From: Rhodocollybia butyracea
Lineage: Eukaryota > Basidiomycota > Agaricomycetes > Agaricales > Omphalotaceae
DNA: 64,000 nt
Reading direction: 5' to 3'
NCBI GenBank assembly: GCA_015501585.1
Contig: JADNRY010000145.1
Span: 62,001 to 126,000 of the forward strand
Positions within the stretch are counted from its first letter, which is position 1. The number at the start of each line of letters is the position of its first letter. Below the pieces are notes generated by a model that did not search any database, was not told where the DNA came from, and worked only from the letters and a program-made list of their open reading frames with translations. The position numbers were made by a program, and so were the translations under genes. Of this stretch, positions 35,272-47,390 are shown one piece after another.

Positions 35272-36120
35272 AATCCTGTCATTCCGTTGAACACATCTTT
35301 TATTTGGTGATTGTTTTACATTATTATAGTATTCAAGTAAGTACAAATGTATGTTATAAAGTTTCAGGGTGCAACACTTTCTCCAACTTGCTCAATATCT
35401 TGTCCCATTGCTGGCTTTGAAAGAAAAATATCGCACAACAATTCTTTTGTTCTTTCTTTCATCTCGGAGACAAGTACCATCGGTAGGCCTGGTACGCTAC
35501 GCACCGCTGCAAACTCTATCCTTGGGGGTAGGAATATTCTTGCCAATTGAGGAGCTCTCCGACTTTGTAAGCTGCAAGACAGCCCAGTCATCTGCATGGT
35601 ACTCATTCAGTGATCTTATCTGCTTGTATCCCTCACCAGTAACCCATGCATTGTCTAGTAGATCAGCTTGCCAAGGATGCTTGGATATTAGGGAAGGTCC
35701 GGTCTGGCCAAGGTCGAGGAGTTGTGGGTTGGTGTCACAGATGGCGCATAAGAGCATAGGAATCAGCAAAGGGTGAGCGAGTGATTTCCTTTTTCAAAGC
35801 AATCATATTATTGATAAAGATGGACACGAGTCCGGTTCTTTACACCCAGTCAAAAGTCCGGATGGCCAGACCGGACCAGAGCGTGTAAAAACGAAAACAT
35901 TGGCACGATCCGCTGCCATCCGCTCTGGTCTGAAAAATTGTACACTTGGTTGAAGTCAAGATGCTCAGAGCTGCTCAGATTGTGTTGTAGTGGTTCTCAC
36001 AAATTTGAGTCGCTACAGACAGATGTAACTCAAACAAATTTAGTCCTCAGATCTGCTCAGATTGGACTGGAGTGTTTGTGAGTTACTGCCATATATGGCA
36101 TACAATTTCTACTACTACTG
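35272..36120. repeat. 3-prime flank copy 2 and broken hAT left end
   Basis: From about 35360 to 35815 this is the threefold flank repeat, then the hAT left end (TAAAGATGGACACGAGTCC) up to 35844. What follows (35845-36120) is different, with small repeats such as GCTCAGA and CCGCTCTGGTC; no gene is seen. Confidence 0.7.
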
Positions 36121-36126
36121 CTCGCT

Positions 36127-36250
36127 ACAATACATGATACGATACACGATACGATACATGATACAATACACGATACGATACATGATACAATACACGATAC
36201 GATACATGATACAATACGCAATACAATACACAATAGATGCTACAATACAG
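36127..36250. repeat. Minisatellite, 12-base unit
   Basis: About nine imperfect copies of a 12-base unit of the form ACATGATACAAT / ACACGATACGAT are present. The multiple-of-three unit creates spurious open frames on both strands. Confidence 0.8.
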
Positions 36251-37796
36251 TACAATAGGTTAAAAAAACTTACTTCGCCGTATTCTATCATTTCCTCTTG
36301 TGTTCTTCTACAGTAGAAACCGATTAGACCAATGCTAAGTGAGGAATGAAAAAAACTTACTGCTTTCTTATGGCCACCCTCCCTTTTACGACTTGCAGCA
36401 AACAGCACCGAGGACATTCCGATGAGTCTTGAAGTTGCTCTCCGCACTGACACACATTCTAGCTCACACGATGACGCATATATCTCTGTTCTGACACATA
36501 GAAATTTGTTCGAAGCATGAGGCGAGCGAAGAAAAAGGAATAGATACAAGAACGTACCTTGTATTAGTTGGATTGGCGGTGGATGTCTCGTTGATCTTCT
36601 TCAATCCTGAATCATTAATCATTTGTCAGTACTGGTGGTATGGATGCTTGATGACCGTAACAGCTAGGGACGGTACAGCGATGGAAGAATTGGAAAGCAA
36701 GGACAGTTGAGTAGTTAGAAATTGATAATATTTGGCTGCAAGAAAATGAATGCGACGAGATGTTTGTTGGAATGATAGACCGCAAAGACAAGCTGGTTGG
36801 ACGATGCCAGGCGATTGCAACGACGCGTGAGCCAGAGATGACACGACGTGGAGCAAGTGAGATACGAGAATGCGTTGGTTGGAGCAAGAGATTGTCATGC
36901 CCCGTACTCCCGTACTCCATCGCGTCTCGCCCCGTCAAGTCCGCTACCGCTCGTCATCCCGCCAATCCCGCTCATGAACTTAGGCCAATTGCGCTAACCA
37001 TAGCCCGACGTTCCGATCCATTTGTAACTCTTTCACCAATCGTATCCGATATTAGCCAGTTTCCGTCTCCCTAGATGCCTTGTTCTATTTCGAGGTATGC
37101 CCTTGTATTACTTCCGTTTCCGCTCGTCCTTTGTAGTTTCCTTCCCTTTCACCTTACTCAATCGCCTAAGTACTTTTTGCGACCCTGTACATTTCCGTTC
37201 TTCTTAAATACTCGTTCGATATCTCTGATACCTTAGATTTGCTATATTGAAACAACCCCCCAGTTACCAACTCATTTCCCGACTTATCAGTTTCTTTTAC
37301 TCTATTTCTTCACTCTATCGTTTTCTTCACTCCGCAATATACTCTCTTCGATTCTGATTCATTGCGCTCTATCAAGTCAGCTTCCGCTCGACTTTCCGCC
37401 GCCAATAACTCGTCTTCGAAAACGCTTGCGCCCAGCGGGTCCTACCCTTAGAGTCGGAAACTAATTCCGTTCCTAGGCTTACTCGTACGGTTCATTCTAT
37501 TACACTTCCGGATTCCGCTTGTACATTTCATGTCGTCGCTATTCCCAGATCGAGTACACTATCATTGAATCATCCCGTCGGAAACGTTCCGCCGCTTCTA
37601 TTCGAGATAGTACATCAACCCGTCGCAATAAGGATCCGCCTAGATCCTTACAGAGATGAAGCGACAATGCAGGGCTAGAATGAGAGTAACAATGTGTTAT
37701 TGGCAATGTCAGTGATGCGTTGGAGGAATAGAACAGTAGAAAAGACATACCTGGTCTTTATAGTCCTCTCAATACCCTTTTAACTTTGCAATATCT
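36251..37796. other. No gene recognised; possible decayed LTR sequence
   Basis: Short frames on both strands show no domain. From about 36893 (TGTCATGCCCCGTACTCC) the pyrimidine-rich plus strand resembles a gypsy-type LTR start, but I cannot find a matching end or target duplication. Confidence 0.3.
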
Positions 37797-38079
37797 TATA
37801 ACGCGCCCTATGGGCAAAGTCCTTAAGAACACCGGTGAACACGACAAATAGGATACTATTGTGTGTACGACGGTGTAAAAGACTGACTAGACTCTTAAGT
37901 AATTGTACAATACTTATAGTAACGGATTTATTATATAATTAATAATAAATCCGTTACTATAAGTATCGTACAATTACTTAAGAGTCTAGTCAGTCTTTTA
38001 CACCGTCGTACACACAATAGTATCCTATTTGTCGTGTTCACCGGTGTTCTTAAGGACTTTGCCCATAGGGCGTGTTATA
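37797..38079. repeat. Long near-perfect inverted repeat, arms about 137 bases
   Basis: The left arm begins TATAACGCGCCCTATGGGC and the right arm ends GCCCATAGGGCGTGTTATA. The arms differ at about two positions and are separated by only about 6 bases. The repeat sits immediately before the leader of the gypsy gag gene. The outer tip resembles sequence next to the second gag at about 50790, so it is probably derived from LTR ends. Confidence 0.85.
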
Positions 38080-38248
38080 CTTTTTTGAACATCAAAAAAT
38101 TACTATTGTGTGAATAACACAAAGCTATTAGTTTAACAAGCTAAAAACAGTTATACTACCAAGTATAACAATCACTATTCCAACTCGCTTCAACAAGCTA
38201 TACAAATCCGCTCCATTTTTCCTTCTCGCTATATCATTTGCTGTCCCC

Positions 38249-41200
38249 ATGACCTCTCGAAATCAATCAGAGAAGTCATATCAGAGTGTGCGCGATCGCG
38301 CACCTTCCATTTGTGGTGACGTGTCACCACACTCGATCTATTCAGTCGCATCAGCGACTCATTCCGTACGTGCGTCTGAAGGACAGCACTACAGGCAGGA
38401 CAAGAGTCCACCTAATGAACAGTCTATGACTATTCGTAAGAAACAGCCAACCCGAGAGGGTTTAAGTGAGATTTCTTCTGCGCTACGAGATGTAGCGGCA
38501 TCACTCGACAAGAGTACGCAAGTACTCAATCGTATTCTCAATATAACTGAGAAATGGGATGCATCTAGCATCCGATCTAATGAAGAAAGATCTTCTTCAT
38601 TGAGAAACAGCAATAGAATCACTATTGCTGCACCCACACCGAGATGGCCTGCCGTCACACCACCGGTATTGCACAACGCAACACCATATATTCATACCGA
38701 GACAAACAACTCGGTATGCCAATGGCGTGAGACTGTGCCCAAGGCACCGTCAGTCCAACAATCACTGTTGGATGAACAGTATTCACAAGGGATGACCAAG
38801 TCACTCCGTCATGTTCCTGTATTTCGACAGGAATATGCACCAGTGTCAGTAACTACACTGACACCCATCAACACATCCCGCATGAGACAGAGTCCCAATG
38901 CAGAGGCAGCGTCTCAGACACTGCAAGGTCCCAGGCCATTACCTGTGACCAAATCCCACTCACCGCAAAGCGTGGTGAACATCAACAATGAACCAAAGTT
39001 ACCTCGTAACTTCAATCAGGTAGTAGCGATACCACCACAGGAAAGGACAATGTACTTACCTACTGCAAGGGCGCCAGTGGTACCCAATATTATTATTACA
39101 CCTCCAGTAGTTGTACCGAACACTACTGGAGATCACTCCAGTATGGGACCGCAACATGGTACCCTTCCGGTAGTTCCTACTACCATATCCATCGCCCCGG
39201 CGACACAAAGTGTTGCCCATCCGGTAGTACACACTACCGTAAGACTGCCCAAATTGCCGCCCAGCAATGCGCCAGAGCCAAGTTCAATGCCAGCACCAAC
39301 GGTATTGGCCGAGTTGCAACCACAGCCGCTTCCGTTGGGAGTAGCTAAAGATTGGATGAGTTGCATAGCGATTCAACGCCAACATAACACCAGTCTCCGA
39401 GATTTCGGATTCGCGCCATCTGGGCTTCCCGACCAAATGGTGGGATATAATGTCGATGGAATACCCGTTGACAAATTGACTACTCCCAGAGAAATCTGGG
39501 ATCGATTTTACATTCCACCCGCTGAGTCCTTTCCAGGACCAAGCAATAATGCCGGAGCGAAAGCGCCTAGCAAAAAATCCCATGAAGGGGGAGGAAGCAC
39601 AAGAGTGCTAAATCCAAAGGCCGCAAATGCAGCCCATGGTCAGATGAATCATCGGACCCAAGTGACACTGAGTCAAATACTGACTCATTGTCTAATGCCT
39701 GTTGGCTAGACAAATTTGCTACCTGCAAGGTAGAGATGTCCACGAGTCCGGATCCAAGTATACTTGGATCCGGCGCGCAAGTACCTGTGGCCCAAAAGCC
39801 TTGACTTGTGACCTGCGAGTTCGCAAGTACCTGCAGGTATTTGTGTATTTATGCCAAAGAGTGTACTAATAATCATTAATAAAGTACTTACCTGTTTTAT
39901 GATACATACCATTTATAAAACATTGTACTGTAACTGTCTACTATTATTTCATACTTAGTTATGAAGTAAATATGTACTGACAGAAAGGTTTTACATTGTA
40001 GACAGCTCACGGCGATGGGGCGCTTAAATTAGCGCCAAACGTCGTGAGCTGTCTACAACCTCAAACATATGTGCCAGTACTTGATAAGTACTATAATAAA
40101 CATGATACTATGAATTACTGTAAGTTTTGAGTGTTAACTGACAAATATTGTTGCTTGTACTATAAATTTTGAGCACTAATTAACAAATGTATGGGTTTAC
40201 ATTGCTTGTACAAGTCATAAAAATACCCGCAAGTACCTGCAAGTCAGCTGAAATTCTCCAAAGTCTGACCTGTGACCTGCACCGGACCCGTGGGAAACGG
40301 ATCCTGGGATCCGCGGGTCACATACTCGCAGGTTTTCCCACGGATCTTACCTGCGAGTACCTGTACTAGAGACCTGGACTCGTGGACATCTCTACCAGTG
40401 CAAGGGTAAAATTACTAAAAATGAGCAGCGTAAATTACTGCGCTCACTTGCATCTAAGATGCAAGAAACAACAGGTGACGACAAACATCGTTCCCGATGG
40501 AAACACAAGGTACACAAAGTGTACCGTAAACAAATTTGAGATAAGGTAGGGAATCCTATCCCTCCCATTGAGAGCCGTAAAGCTCTTAAAGTTCCATCTC
40601 CGGAGGTCTATGATGGATCTCCGGATGTCGATGTCTTCGAGCGGTGGCTAATGTCACTTCTCCAATGGATGGTAGTCAACCGCATGTGCGGTGACAATTA
40701 CGATGCTACACGGACTGCTGTGCTTGGCATGTTTCTACAGGGCAAAGCCCTTGACTGGTATAACGACGAAGTCGCTGGTATACACCGCACTGTCCTTAAG
40801 TGGACATTTGAAGGCGCCATCATTGGTGTCTTTGATCGTTGCATCCAAGCAACGACCATTCATCAAGCTGCACGGCAGTTTGACCTTATTGAGTATTCAC
40901 CCAATATGGGTGTGAGGGATTATTATTCCTCACTTACACGGTGGGCATCACAGATGCTCCAAACACCGGATGATGCAACAATGCAGAAACGGTTCATTGA
41001 GGGATTACCCTTCAATATTATCAGGCAACTCACGAACGAGGGGATCGTTCCGGAGTATGCCAAATTAGAAGTGATGGTCAGAGCCGTCACACGCATTGAG
41101 GACCACACGGCCCTCACTAAATATTATGTCTCTTCTAGGAATAGAGACAATGAACTTGAATCATCAGAACACCCCAATGAGTCGGACACCGAGAACATTA

Positions 41201-41268
41201 AAAATGTCCTTGAGCCAATCGAGGAGGACACCTCCTTAAGTATCGGAAAGGATAAACCTTCCGAATGA
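38249..41268 (+). pseudogene. Gypsy-type retrotransposon gag gene, interrupted
   Basis: The N-terminal part (486 codons from 38249) is a Pro/Thr-rich spacer with ALRDVAASLDKSTQVLNRIL. A one-base shift near 39590 moves the frame to one reading NACWLDKFATCK, which is cut by a MITE and resumes after it as CKGKITKNEQRKLL. A TGA at 40537-40539 stands where the flanking frame (KQI, then DKVGNP) suggests Trp. The C-terminal block (40651-41268) is the Retrotrans_gag core: GMFLQGKALDWYNDEV, YYSSLTRWASQML and RFIEGLPFNIIRQL. No protease, RT or integrase follows. The remnant up to about 41700 is untranslatable. Confidence 0.85.
39731..40398. mobile_element. hAT-like MITE inserted in the gag gene, about 668 bases
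   Basis: The inverted ends TAGAGATGTCCACGAGTCC (left) and GGACTCGTGGACATCTCTA (right) are perfect complements over 19 bases. The direct repeat TGCAAGG flanks the element (39724-39730 and 40399-40405); removing one copy plus the element restores the gag frame. Four extra bases (CCAG) lie between the right inverted end and the repeat. Ends and subterminal CGGATCC palindromes relate it to the hAT element at 15.6 kb. Noncoding. Confidence 0.85.
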
Positions 41269-41863
41269 TTTATTGGTTTATTCCGACGCCCAGGTAATAT
41301 GCCTTACCTGGGCATCACTACTTATCCTCAGCCCGGATTCTCACTGAGAATCCTCATTAAGCAATACTCGGAAACTTCTGAGTCTGCGCGTTGAACATTC
41401 AGACATTTCTGAATCAAATCATGCTCTAGTGGTACGCCCCACTATCGTTTGATTTGGACAAGTCCGAAAATCTGATGCGCCGCATCAATTAATCCCGTAC
41501 TTGATACGGGATCATTCTATGTTAAACCAAATTAAAAATGGTTTGGATGGTGATGATGTCATTACCATTTTCGATTCACATCCCTGATGTTAATCTGGTG
41601 GGCACCTCATAGTCCCACCTATCACTACCAGTAAGAGGCAATAATGGTTTTATATCGCGTCTTATTGGTACTGATATGTGTTTAGGTCTTACCAGGGTCT
41701 AATTGTACCTGAAATTTTGCACAGACGTTAGCTCCACCTCTATTCTATCTGAGTGAAAAGACATACGGAGGCCTTGAGGAATCATCTTAACAGTTGCCTT
41801 GCTCATCTCCTCCGCTGACAATTTCTTGACCCCCACTACAAAGATAAGCATAAGCAAAGAAAC
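41269..41863. other. Decayed gypsy sequence
   Basis: The stretch at 41590-41690 matches the reverse complement of about 49070-49170 downstream of the other gag remnant. No open frame of note is present. Confidence 0.5.
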
Positions 41864-43477
41864 TTATGTGGCCCAAAAAGGTTGCTTACATGCTTCTTGT
41901 TTGCATACAAAGCTATTGAATAAATCCGCGAAAACTGGCATGGTAATGTTGAAGTTCTCCAAGAGAAAGTTGTTTGCAGGACCGGTACCAAAAAATCCAC
42001 GGGGTGTTTTGACATCAAATGTACCGCGCGTAATGACCCCAAGGGTGTTGGAGCCGCTGTGCTCAAAAGCGTAATCGCACTAGATGATCAAGTAAGAGCT
42101 AGCCCCAGCGAGTTTTGAAAAAAAAACAAACTCACCTGTGATTGCAACAAAGACAACGATTTTGTAGCTGCTTGCGACATAGCTTTCGTTGTTATCCGAT
42201 GAACCTTTGATTTTGCCTTCTCCTCCTTTTGCTCAATGAATTGCTCCCGGAACTCCGCCATCTTCTTCGGGTCTTTCATGGCCAAGTTCATAACCTTGTC
42301 CTTGCGTAGCGCCTCTTGAATCTCAGTCAGCTTAGCCCAATGGCCTTTCGACTTATCTACGTAGTTGCGTTAATTTCAGATACACGTCGATAATTGAAAA
42401 AAAAAACATACTTTTGTTCATTTCCTGGCCTTTGAAATAAAGCATAACGTTCCAGTCAGAAACCTCTCTTTGCTGTTTCATGGGAGAATCCATCAGCGCA
42501 ATTTGTCTAACGCGATCGACCTTCACCCCATTCTCTTCCGCAATCCTTTCAAACTCCTTCTCCAAGTCTGACATTGCAGCATGGATTGCCCCCAGAAGTT
42601 TCTGGTTCTTATCCACTGCAGAAGCCTTGGCCACTTTGCGTTCCGCGATGCCCATCGTTGACTTTTTCTTGGTGCGAGATGTAGCCGTTTCTTCGTCAGA
42701 GTCGGAGGAGTTATCAGAAGCGTCGCTGCCCTTCTCGGGTTCTGCCATATCCACTGCCAACTTCTTCGTCCTGTGAGATGCAACCGCCCCTTCCTCACCA
42801 GAGTTCGACTCATCAACTGCAGCTTCAGCGCTCTTCTTAGAGCCAGCATGATCCCGCGGCTTGTCAAAGGAGTCCAATTTTTTCTTCCAAGCAAGAACTT
42901 CATCATCTTCGGTCAACGGGGCGTCATCGAGTGGAGTGGAAGGTCCCGAGTCTGTGCCGAGAGGTTTGGCAGCAAGAGCTTCAAGCGATGCAGCATTGTC
43001 ATTCAAAGATGTTGGGCCCGTGACTGCATTTGAGGAAGGCTGAGCAGGATTGGGTTGGTTTTCACGTGGAACGCTCTCAGACTGAGGAGAATTGGCAGAA
43101 GCAGATAATGGCCCTGGATTCACTGCATAAGTTGCATCGGCAGCAGGAGCCACAGTTTGCGTTTCGCGCATTGCGGAGCCAGTTGGACCGGTAGAGTTCA
43201 GGATGCCAGAATCAACATTTTTCAGAAAGTTCAAAACTTCACTGTGAAAAGGTCGTTGGATGGTAATGTTACGAGGAGCTTGCGAGTTGTTTTCTAAAAC
43301 ATGAAAGAAAAGATTTTGAAACAGTTTTAAAAAAAGAAAAACAGTTAATCAAATTGATAAAAACTTACGAATTAAAGCCTGGGTTGTGCTAGAGACAGGA
43401 GTCTCGGAACTAGCAGGGGTATGCGATGCGTCCACCGGTGTATGAACCGTCGTCTCCTTCCAAACCAAATCTTTCAT
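41864..43477 (-). CDS. Uncharacterised KDZ-block gene A
   Basis: Four exons read as one protein of about 440 residues. Exon 1 starts MKDLVWKETTVHTPVDASH; exon 2 (43303 down to about 42411) is Ser/Pro/Glu-rich with a Lys-rich stretch and then the conserved-looking RQIALMDSPMKQQREVSDWN and VMLYFKGQEMNK; exon 3 is a charged helical region (MKDPKKMAEFREQF, then EEKAKSKVHRITTKAM); the last exon begins CDYAFEHSGSNTLGVITRGT and ends in VCKQEACKQPFWAT. Splice sites are GT..AG and no premature stop is seen. I recognise no domain. It is divergent from gene B with only about 170 bases between the two ATGs, so they may share a promoter. Probably transposon cargo, but a host gene cannot be excluded. Confidence 0.55.
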
Positions 43478-43648
43478 GCTATAAAGAGGGCACAGCAAGT
43501 AAACAAAAAGTTTGCGCGAAAAATTACTGAAGCCCTTTGGGCGTGAGTAAGCCGAACTAAGTGGCGTGGATCAGAAGCTTAAGTGAAGGATGGGAAGCAA
43601 GCTTACCTCTTACCCTCAACACCCCCCGCTGCGTTCAGCATAACATCC

Positions 43649-44879
43649 ATGGCGTCAATAAGTAAGACCATGAAAGATGGCTGTAAGTTATTCATAGATT
43701 TGTCATGATATCACTGATATGTTTTCCCTGACTATTCAATTGTCATTCAATCAACCGGCAGGCGAAACATACGCTCCGCGCACTTTGCTCACTGTGATCA
43801 GCCATGCCTGAATTGAAGCTCTTGAACGAGCTTTAAGTGGAGAAAATTTTGATGAAAGTAAGTCTATTCTATGCTATTTCTACTCTACAATAACCAAACT
43901 TTCATAGTCAAGAAAGATTTTGTAGAAGTTGCGCGTGCCTCAATTTTACCTGCAATGCGAAGCTATCAAACACAACAAACACAGCGAGAGCTAAGCTATG
44001 GTGAGTTTCTCTCAGCTATACTGTATTTTTCTAACGCTTAAGCTCTAGCTGAAATGCTGTACAAAATACAGCAAATCTATACGGCTCTAGAAAACATCTT
44101 CAGTAAGTCGTGCAAGTTGCATTTCTTGTCTTACTGCAAACTCACAAATAGAATTCTTAGGCTTTCTTTGCGATACGGCTCCTTCTGTTGCCAGCAGGGA
44201 TCCCACTCTGATGCCTGATGGCCCTGCTTCTACTGGGTTTACTGCTGATTGCCAACTTTGCCAACCCCAAACAAAAAACACAGCTCTCCATGTGACTCAA
44301 CAGCGTCCACTCACTGCTTGCTCCACACGGTTCGCTACTCCCATTATTGTTCCCAGCGGTCGCTTTACTATCCCAGACTTTATTCCGCACCCGGCTCCAG
44401 CTCCATCGATAAGCAACACGCCGGCCTACGTTGTTTTTCTTGGCCTCAACAAAACGTCTGGCGTGTTCAAGACCAAGGCAGAAGCTGAGGCAATTGCTCC
44501 AGTGGCATTGAAGAGCCGAATCGTAAGCCCGTTCATGAATTACGATGTTGCCGTGAGCCACTACATGGAATGCCTTCACACCGGGGTCATTGACGTGCTG
44601 AAGGCTGACGAGACGCCGACTACCTTTTATGATGTCACCAAGGGGTTTGAGCCAGGGGTTTATCGAAAACGGTGCGCATTCTTCCCTGCTTACCGCTGCT
44701 ATTTCTAACATACCTATAGGCTTCATGTACTCGCCACAGGACTCAACTGGAGGGGTGGGGAAGTGACTTGGTCCGAGGGTACATCTCACGAGGTAGCTGC
44801 TGTTTTTCAACGCTGGAAGGATCTCGGTCATGTAACTATCCTCAAGTGGAACCGTTCATTCAATGTTGATTTGTGGTAG
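43649..44879 (+). pseudogene. Uncharacterised KDZ-block gene B, one premature stop
   Basis: About six short exons join as MASISKTMKDG, ETYAPRTLLTVISHA, a stop (TGA 43809-43811), IEALERALSGENFDE, KKDFVEVARASILPAMRSY, EMLYKIQQIYTALENIF, then a longer exon with a Thr/Pro-rich linker and the folded-looking end: AYVVFLGLNKTSGVFKTKAE, FYDVTKGFEPGVYRKR and, after an intron, LHVLATGLNWRGGEVTWSEG. The YVVFLG...GVFKTKAEAE pattern weakly recalls the RNase H1 N-terminal (viroplasmin-like) RNA:DNA-binding fold; I am not sure. The stop replaces what looks like an Arg codon (CGA to TGA). The gene is otherwise open. Confidence 0.45.
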
Positions 44880-46193
44880 CAATACAATTAATCTACTTGA
44901 CTGCCATTTTTTTGTATGCTCGATACTTGAGAAACATAAATACAATGCTCTTACTTTGAATATCGCTGTAGACTTGAAAAGGATTGGACTACTTGATACA
45001 AGCGTGAAGCAAATGATTTGGATGCGTACTAGACTCCAACCTCAACACCCTCACAATCAATGCTCTTTGAGTTTTCCTTTCCGGCTCCAGAACTACCCAA
45101 GCCAACACGCTGGTTTCCTTGATGACACTTGTAAACACCGGGGGGATGACCGTTCCACTCTTTGGTCCAGTTGCTGCCCATGCGTTAGTGACAAGATGTT
45201 AGTGACAAGACGAGCTATGGCTGCAACCAACACCAACACTTACTTGATCCGTTTCCAGCGAGCGTCATCAAGTCGCTGCTCTCTGTTGCTGTAGCAAAAT
45301 ATAGCTAATAAAACAGGCTGAGGCTGGCAAACCTTGCGCCGTACCTGAGATAATATTTGGCATCTGAGCCCTTTCTAGCAGCCTGTGCTTCAATGCGTTC
45401 TTCAGCATTCATTGATTTCCTTGTCCTAGAGCCTGATAGTCAAAAGCTGTGGGACGGCAAAGGATGGCTAGCCCGAACTCTGCAACCCGGCGACGCTCAA
45501 GTTCCCGATACATTTCACCTTTTCTGTAGATCATGGTTGGCACAAATTTAATAAGAAAAGCAGCGAGATGGGGTTAACAATATTGTCAGACATGTGCCCG
45601 CAGCTTTGAGTGCAAACAAAGACATACCAAATTCTGTAACTGTGGCTAGATTTGGCACCGCTGTTTTTGCATTTTTCAGCCTTTTGCTCAGGCGTGAGTT
45701 TAGATTTTGCAACTGCTGATGCTGTACGACGTCGAGGCATCAATATTGAATAAAGATAGCAAAAGATTTGAGAAGTTTGAAAGGCCAGAGTGCGAGATGG
45801 TGAAAGTAAAGGTGAAAGCTAAGTATGATTGGCTAAAGCAATTCGTGTGAGACTTTACTATTTCACTAAATATCTAAAATGATTTTTTAAAAAGGGTCGT
45901 AGTCAGCATTCATGCCTTGCAATTGTGGTGAGAACTGTAAGAACAGGACCAAAGAACATTCACAGAAAAAGCTGAGTTTTTCAGTGTTCAGACCATAGCA
46001 ATAATTGGTACTTAAAGGCGTATAGGCTTATTCGACGTGTTCGTGACATTTGGTACCTAACCCCGAAACTGGCTTAACCTCTTACAACGCAACCTTAAGA
46101 AATGGATACATATTAAATCATTGGCCGAGCTATCTGTTTAGTACTAAGGGATATATTATACGCTAAACGCACATGAAAACGGTAGGCTATGTA
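44880..46193. other. No confident gene
   Basis: A minus-strand frame starting at 45743 (MMPRRRTASAVAKSKLTPEQ) could be a short first exon with a donor at about 45633, but I could not extend it. Plus-strand frames at 44863-45551 look like shadows. The rest is AT-rich noncoding sequence. Confidence 0.35.
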
Positions 46194-47390
46194 TCAGTAT
46201 TGAAGCAGCTCCAAACCCTGCTTCCACATATCCTTTCGATAGTCCAGCCATGCCTTGAGCTGCTGAGGACTTGCAAGCTCCCGAAAGTCTTTATCCGATC
46301 GATACCCATTGTGATAGTAGCAGACAAGCCCAGCAGGAAGGAAGAAAGCCAGAGAGTGACGGTGTTCAAGAGGAGCGGCCGACGTGTTGGCGTGAGGAAC
46401 TGCAGCAGATGGAAGAAAAACAGCTGAGCCGCTAGGGAACTCAACTGCTAACCCAAGGCTCCAAGCAATGAGATGCGCTCCACGCCGGTGATCAAATGGG
46501 CCTCCGCTGAAGATAGAGCACATGGAAAACAGCCAGTTCCAATAGTTGCTGTGAGTAAGTGCCCCAGCTTCGTGAAGGTTGAAGTGGCAAGCGGGATAGC
46601 AGCAGCGTTCGAAGCTGGGCTTGATCCTGCCATCCGCATTAACAATCTTCTCACCAAGATTGGTATAGAGAGCATGGAGTTTGGGGAAAAGGGCAAGGAG
46701 CCCTTCTGAGGGAGGAGTCAACGGATGGAAGGGAGATAAGATAGAGCGGCTTACGGTCAACGTATTGAGCAATGCACTGGATGACAGGACTGTCAAGCAC
46801 AATCTGTAAGATCTTGGAATTGTGCTTGGAGTTGCAGTATTCGCCAGGCCTAACTCTTCCGCCTCCAAAGCCGTATCCTGCGCCAATAGTTCCATAGTCG
46901 CCTTGCTGGTGGTGCAAGAGGGCCTCAGGAAGCCTGAGGCTCTGATACAGCCATTCCATGAGGTTGTCGAAGTCTACCATTAAAGTGTCCCAATCGGGGC
47001 CGAAAGGTCGAGCGTAAAGAGCCATGACGCAATAGCCTTCAGGCGTGCGGATAATCTGCGTTTTGCTGAGATACGTGCGTTAGCAAATGGTAGCTGCTTG
47101 GGAAGACGATTAACTCACGAGCAGTAGTCTCTTCGGATGAGCGTTAGGCCGGAAATCTTGAAGACATCCGGGGTAGAGAGAATTCGTATGGTAGGGGTTT
47201 TAGCATGATGCCCAGTCCAGGAGCCTTGGCGAAGAAGAAGAGTGATGCTGTTGACGATGCTAACGACAGCTTGGTCAAGGCATTTGCTACATGTCTGCCG
47301 AAAAACAAGAGCAATCTCTAACTGGCGAAGGGAATCCAACTGGAAAGCTAGGTGCTGCATATGACTGTGGGTGCAAGCTAGGAAAAACAA
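46194..47390 (-). CDS. TET/JBP-like 2-oxoglutarate/Fe(II) dioxygenase of a KDZ transposon, active-site Asp replaced
   Basis: Three exons are visible: 47390-47118 (GSWTGHHAKTPTIRILSTPD), then IIRTPEGYCVMALYARPFG through GGGRVRPGEYCNSKHNSK, then after a short intron (46755-46705 region) ALFPKLHALYTNLGEKI to the stop. The dioxygenase core follows family order: first metal site THSNYWNW, HLIAWSLGLAVEFPSGSAVF, second metal His in AVPHANTS and the 2-oxoglutarate Arg in EHRHSLAF. The first metal site normally reads H-x-D; here it is H-S-N, so activity is doubtful. TET/JBP enzymes oxidise 5-methylcytosine or thymine; fungal KDZ transposons are known to carry them. The first exon overlaps the KDZ transposase remnant on the opposite strand. 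Confidence 0.7.

Larger units (their letters stand above)
32045..35844. repeat. Segmental duplication, protease part, unit 2
   Basis: This is the copy of 12007-15640. It ends at 35844 within the hAT left end (after GTTCTTTACA), where an unrelated sequence begins. Confidence 0.9.

Noticed and set aside
36062..36316. Open frames over the minisatellite
   Set aside because: The 12-base repeat unit is a multiple of three and creates them by chance.
36893..37760. Possible gypsy LTR beginning TGTCATGCCCC
   Set aside because: No matching CA end, no target duplication and no second copy in the window could be found.
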